From Leishmania mexicana MHOM/GT/2001/U1103 (taxonomy: Eukaryota > Euglenozoa > Kinetoplastea > Trypanosomatida > Trypanosomatidae), in assembly GCF_000234665.1 (NCBI RefSeq), contig NC_018319.1:434001-498000 (forward strand): a stretch of 64,000 nt of DNA, given 5' to 3'. Positions 59,593-64,000 of this stretch are shown here, in pieces. Both the position numbers and the translations under genes were made by a program. Numbering within the stretch: the first letter of the stretch is position 1; every line of letters begins with the position of its first letter. The notes under the pieces were generated by a model, which searched no databases, was not told the origin of the DNA, and worked only from the letters and a program-made list of their open reading frames with translations.

Positions 59593-62500
59593 GGTTTACT
59601 CGTGTGCGTGTGCCCTCAAATTGCGCTTCGGTAGGCAAGGCGTGAGGATAAGCTCCGGGGAGACGTTGAGGCTGTGCCGTATGTGGATAGAGGGGGTGGT
59701 GGTGTGTGTGTGTGTGTGTGTGCTTGTGTTTGTGTGCAGGACCGGAGAAATACAGCCAAGCAACCGATTTAGAGAAGAGCGGCGCACAAGTGCCGCCGTG
59801 CACAGGCACGAAACAACAACGCACGAGCAAACCAAAGGGGGAGGGAAGCCAAAGCACGAACAGCCGAAAGAACGGGCAGGAATCGGCACACACCCTGCGC
59901 ATCCAGTCACATACGCGCACGCGAAGAGAAGAGCGAGAGAGGAGCGAGAAAGGAATACTCACGTACGCCACCACGACACACGCACGCCAAAGCATGTATG
60001 TATTAAACCGGACGAAGAGATGCGTGTACGCCTGGTACGCCGGTCTGTGCGTCTGCCTCTGTGTGGACTCCGCGTAATGGTCAACACGCACGCGCACACA
60101 CACGAAGGACGTGAAGCGAACAACCCGCAACTTGAGCGACTCTAAAACTCTCTTCCTGCCGCTTCTCTGCTCGCCACTTCGAAAAAAAAAAATCAACCGC
60201 AGAGTGCACGGGGGAGGGGTGCGGTGGTGCCGGCGGCGGCGACCCCTCTGGCCCCTTCTGTGTGTGTGTGTGTGTGGATGTACGTGTTGCCTGTGAGTAC
60301 GCGGGGGCGCTCGGGAACGGTAACCACCCCACTCGAGCTAGCAAATGCTGTGCTGCGCGGAGAGAGAAGGGGGTGGTGGCTCTGTAAGCGGAGTGCTGGA
60401 GAAGGACGGCAGACCTTCCCCCCCTCTGCTCACTCTCTCGATGCAGTGGCTGTCTGCGTGCCCTCGTCGGTTCGTCTTAGGTGCCGACTTTTCCCGCGTT
60501 GGTCGGTGTTGGCCTTCGACGGGAGGAACAGACAACGCGGCACAGCAGAAGAAAAGAGCGCGAAGGTGCACAGACCGAGAGCCACACCCACACACGCAAC
60601 GTGAGCGAGCAGTTGCGGGCAAGGCAGATGTTGGCTGGCAGGACGACCGCACCACCCTCTACCGCAGTGACAGTGGAAGCGTCAGCACTGACAGGAAAAG
60701 CCAACAAGAATGAAAGATGAAGACACGGGGAATGTATACATGAACACGGAGATGCACGCGCCACACCTGTTCTCAGCACATAGACGCACGTGCGGAGCCA
60801 AGCACGCACCCCCCGTCTACTGGGTAACCCGGCCCACGCGCACACGGGAGGGGGCAGCGGGAGGCCGAGAAGCACAGAAAGCTAAGCAAGCGGCCCCGCG
60901 AAGGAGAGGAGCGACGAAGAAGAGCGGGGGGAGGGGGGGGGAGACGTGGGGTGAACGTTGTTAGGAATGCGTTACGAGGCGCACAGGGCGAAAGGGAGGC
61001 GGCGACCGCGGAGACACGAGCACAGGTGGAAGACGGGGACAGACAGGGTGGGGGAGCAAATACGTCGAAAGAAGAAAACAACGGGAGGGGGAGGGGGGAA
61101 GCAGTGATAGAGGGTGAGGGGAGTGTGTGTGTGTGACAGTGTTGATAATCACGGGGCTGGTGATGAGGCGTAAGAACCGCGATGACGTGACACAGAGACG
61201 CGAAGAAACAGACGAACAGACAAACCAAAGGGAGGGAGGGAGGGAGGGGGCAACGCACACCAGCACAACGAGGGAGAGACGGAGCACCAACAAGCAAGGG
61301 ATGCCGACACGGCGAGAAGAAAAAGCAACGCACACACACACACACACAGACACAGACACAGACACAGAGGGGGGAGGGAGAGAATGTAACCGAAGTCTTT
61401 TCTAGAGAAAATAGGAAGGGAGAAGAGAGCCGTGCGTGGTTGAGAGGGGGGGGGAGAGAGTTTCTGCGCGCAGGGAAGGGGAGGTATGTGTGTGTGTGGG
61501 GAGGGGGAGGGGGTACGGTGGGCGGATCTCAGTGGTAGGGAGAATGAGGTGCAAACAAGAGGAGGAGGAGGGAGAAAACAACAACAACGAGTAGGTGGTG
61601 TATGGGTCTGTGTGCGTCTGAGGCCAAAACAAGAAGGGGCGTAGATGGGGAAGGGGGAGGGGGGATGAGGAAAGGCTGTAGATCGCAAGCAGGGAGGAGA
61701 GGAGCTTCTGCCTCTTCTGATCGTCTGCCTCTCTCTCCCTCCCTCACGCCTCTATCTGCGCGTTCACCCGCGCCTGCGCGGTGACAGAAAATAAAGGATG
61801 ATGGGGTGCGAGAGCGCGCGGGCGTGTGTCTGTGTGTCGGCGTGCTAGAGAAAGAGAGAGGTATTACCGTATGTCTGTGTTTTTCCTTTCTTGCTTTCGG
61901 ATAACGACAGACGAGTTGATACTTGTGGTTATTGCTGGCTGTTGAGTGCTAATCCACGGTCCTGCAGAGCAGCGGCGCCGACAACGAGGCAGATGCGCAG
62001 AGCAACAGAGAGAGGGTGGGTGGGGGGTAAGAAGGACGAAGACGGAATTCGACAGACATCATGGCGAGGGAGGCGCAGACATGAAGAGCGAGAGACGGAG
62101 GAGGCTGAGAAGTGCAGAGTCGCCGTTCGCTGTGCGGCAACACGATCTCAGTGGCGTGTATATGGGCAAGACCCTGCTTCCCCGCCCCACGACCCACATA
62201 GGCACATACAGCCATTCCTTCCTTCGCCCTTGTACGTGGGACAACTTGGGGGTGGGGGTAGCCCGTGAGCAGTTTTGGCGGCAAGCAGCTCGGGAACATA
62301 CCCTACAGAGAGAGGACCAGCCTCGCTGCTGCCTTTCGGTGTGATCTTCTCTTGCAGGTGCACGCGACCTCTCTTTTGCTTGTTGCTGTTGTGGACGTTC
62401 ATTGGGGAAGGCATGTGCTCACACTACGGATTTACACAGTCGTGCCACACACGAGTGAGAGCGTTGCTAGATGAGTCGAGGAGCCGCAGAGTGGGGAGCG

Positions 62501-62881
62501 CTACAGAGGCGCATTCACTCACACACACACACACTGTACATAAGACGTTTTCGTCGTCGACTTTTCTGGAGGGTGGAAGGAAGGCTGCCCGGAACGATGT
62601 CGCTGCGCCAGCTGGTGGCACACACAGGCACGAGTGAGGTGTAGCTGGACTGCCGCAGAGGCGAGCTGCACGGATACGGTCTGCCGCTCTCCATGCCCTT
62701 CCCCACCCCCACCGTCGCTGTCTCTTGTAGATGGACGGAAGGCGGGAGGGCAAACAAACGCACACACCAGCAGTAGCAGCAGCAGCACACCAACGAAGGA
62801 GCTCATACAGAGAGACCACAAGGGCCAAGGCCACTTCTCTCACTCCTCGGCGTCTGTGGTGTCCCACTGTCGATGACGAGC
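59593..62881. other. Longest spacer (3.3 kb), strongly purine-biased on the plus strand
   Basis: This is the eIF4G leader and the 3' region of the actin-like gene. It has GT runs at 59702-59722 and about 60260-60278, an A run near 60181-60191, long GA/G tracts over about 60840-61700 and an ACAC/GACACA patch at about 61328-61368. Open frames on both strands encode only repeat-like peptides. No gene was seen. Confidence 0.6.
59702..59722. repeat. (GT)n microsatellite
   Basis: This is a dinucleotide run of about 21 bp in the leader region of the eIF4G gene. Confidence 0.9.
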
Positions 62882-64000
62882 CTAAAAGCAGCCGCGCACC
62901 ACAGCCATGGGCCCCACCTCGTTGTAGTCTGCCTTTGTCACCCACAACGCCTGTGCCGCCGGCAGCGATGCCCAGATCGAGCCACCCACAAAGGCGGCAT
63001 CACGCCGCTCGACATCCGCGTACACGCGTGCGCTACCGACGCTGTGGACGCCGCCGGTGCTCGCCAGGCGAGTTTGCACGTCAGACTCGACGCGCTGCGC
63101 CAGTCCGCGCAACAGCGAGGCACCGCCGCTAACGACGATATGGGAAGCGAACGTGGGCAGCAGGTCGTGATCGCAGCGCTGCATGGCGTCCACGACGAGC
63201 TCGGGGATAGACACCGGTGCTTGTGTCGTGCGCAGCAGCACCTCATCGACAACGGTGGACTGGTCGCGCGGCTGCTGGAGCGCCGGGGAAAGGGATGGCT
63301 GGAAGTAACATTCGCCAGGGATGAACCGAGCGGCGCCGCTGATGGGCAGAGCGGTGCCGTCGGGCAGAACGCACACCTCCCGGTACCGATCCTCTTCGCT
63401 GTGCGGGCTTCCCAGCGGCGAGCCACCGTTGGGGCTGCCCGTCACAGCGCCGGCGCGGCTGATCTCAGAAAAGACCTGCGCGTCCTCGGCCACGGCGCAG
63501 TGGCGCTCCTTGATGTATTCCCACATGCTTTCCCGCTGTGTTGGTGTCATGCTGCCCAGCACCGACACGTGCGTGGTCGCTACGCCAGACATGAGAGAGG
63601 TGAAGTGCCGGGTGAGGTCCGCGCCGCCAACGTCGAGGAAGTGCGTCGCGTGAAACAGCGAAAGCCCTTGGAAGACTGGCGCGATGTGGCTCTGATCGTG
63701 GCCTAGTTCCACGGCTACGCCGGTGCCCAGTCCGGACGCGTAGAGGGACAGCACCGGGCTCAAGGCAAAGCTGGTGGCGACAACGTGGTGGGTCTCGAAG
63801 AGGACCTCGGCGATCTTCTGCCGCTGATGCGTAGGCACGAGTGCCTTCTCTGTCAGTAGCAGCGGGGTATTGTTTTCTACGTTCTCGAGGTCCAGTATCC
63901 GGGCGACACGGCTCAGAAGCTCCTCGTACCCCTCCCAGTCCACAATGATGCCATTCTGCAGCACCGTCGTCGCGGCGGCGGGGTCATCAACGTGGTCCAG
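62882..64000 (-). CDS. Actin-like (actin-related) protein, 5' end outside window
   Basis: The frame is open from 64000 to the stop at 62882, giving 373 visible residues; the N-terminus lies beyond the window. The visible start NGIIVDWEGYEELL corresponds to about residue 73 of actin. The actin landmarks LLTEKALVPTHQR, VLFET and SPVLSLYASG are present, as are HIVVSGGASLLRGL (adenosine loop) and a C-terminal CF. The phosphate-2 loop reads VELGHDQSH where actin has DSGDGVTH, and the position of actin Gln137 is Ser, so ATP hydrolysis is unlikely. An insert rich in Gly, Ser and Pro lies around 63390-63450. It is a divergent actin-related protein; the ARP class is not assignable by eye. Confidence 0.85.
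   Translation of the reverse strand: MDHVDDPAAATTVLQNGIIVDWEGYEELLSRVARILDLENVENNTPLLLTEKALVPTHQRQKIAEVLFETHHVVATSFALSPVLSLYASGLGTGVAVELGHDQSHIAPVFQGLSLFHATHFLDVGGADLTRHFTSLMSGVATTHVSVLGSMTPTQRESMWEYIKERHCAVAEDAQVFSEISRAGAVTGSPNGGSPLGSPHSEEDRYREVCVLPDGTALPISGAARFIPGECYFQPSLSPALQQPRDQSTVVDEVLLRTTQAPVSIPELVVDAMQRCDHDLLPTFASHIVVSGGASLLRGLAQRVESDVQTRLASTGGVHSVGSARVYADVERRDAAFVGGSIWASLPAAQALWVTKADYNEVGPMAVVRGCF

Overview
This window is nuclear DNA from a trypanosomatid, almost certainly a Leishmania. All supported genes lie on the minus strand as one head-to-tail array. They are intronless and GC-rich, and are separated by 0.6-3.3 kb of simple-repeat and pyrimidine-rich (in the transcript) spacers, as expected for a polycistronic unit processed by trans-splicing and polyadenylation. 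Gene content and order (tandem P2 ribosomal proteins, tandem NT1 purine nucleoside transporters, topoisomerase II, an eIF4G and an actin-like protein) match, from memory, the distal part of Leishmania chromosome 15. Transcription runs from base 64000 towards base 1. No RNA gene, CRISPR array, phage or insertion sequence was seen.

In transcription order: an actin-like gene cut by the window end (62882-64000); an eIF4G-type MIF4G scaffold (55234-59592); a CorA-type cation transporter with an SR-rich N-terminus (51886-54333); a USP7-like deubiquitinase (45298-49548); kinetoplast-type DNA topoisomerase II (39637-43347); a 1954-residue IQ-motif protein (32148-38012); a U1-like zinc-finger protein that is probably the RNA-editing factor KREPB7 (29394-31028); a SET-domain methyltransferase (26443-27654); UFC1, the E2 of the UFM1 pathway (24745-25260); two near-identical NT1 transporters (22684-24159 and 18784-20259); a class A DnaJ (14854-16278); an OCRL-like inositol 5-phosphatase with ASH and RhoGAP-like domains (11301-13679); two identical P2 genes (10048-10383 and 8746-9081); and a kinase of at least 2069 residues cut by the window start (1-6207).

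The genes are joined by the transcription unit rather than by one pathway, though some themes recur. Topoisomerase II and the KREPB7 candidate both act in the mitochondrion/kinetoplast. UFC1 and the USP belong to ubiquitin-like systems. P2, eIF4G and DnaJ serve protein synthesis and folding.

The most unusual object is the large kinase at 1-6207. It joins two cyclic-nucleotide-binding-like domains, a PAS domain, a degenerate histidine-kinase-like ATPase region and a receiver-like domain that keeps every phosphotransfer residue to a STE-type Ser/Thr kinase domain. Other points of interest are a possible broken gene near 28.4-28.7 kb, clustered divergence between the two NT1 copies, a 142-bp direct repeat beside an NT1 stop codon, and possible SIDER-like retroposon remnants in spacers.
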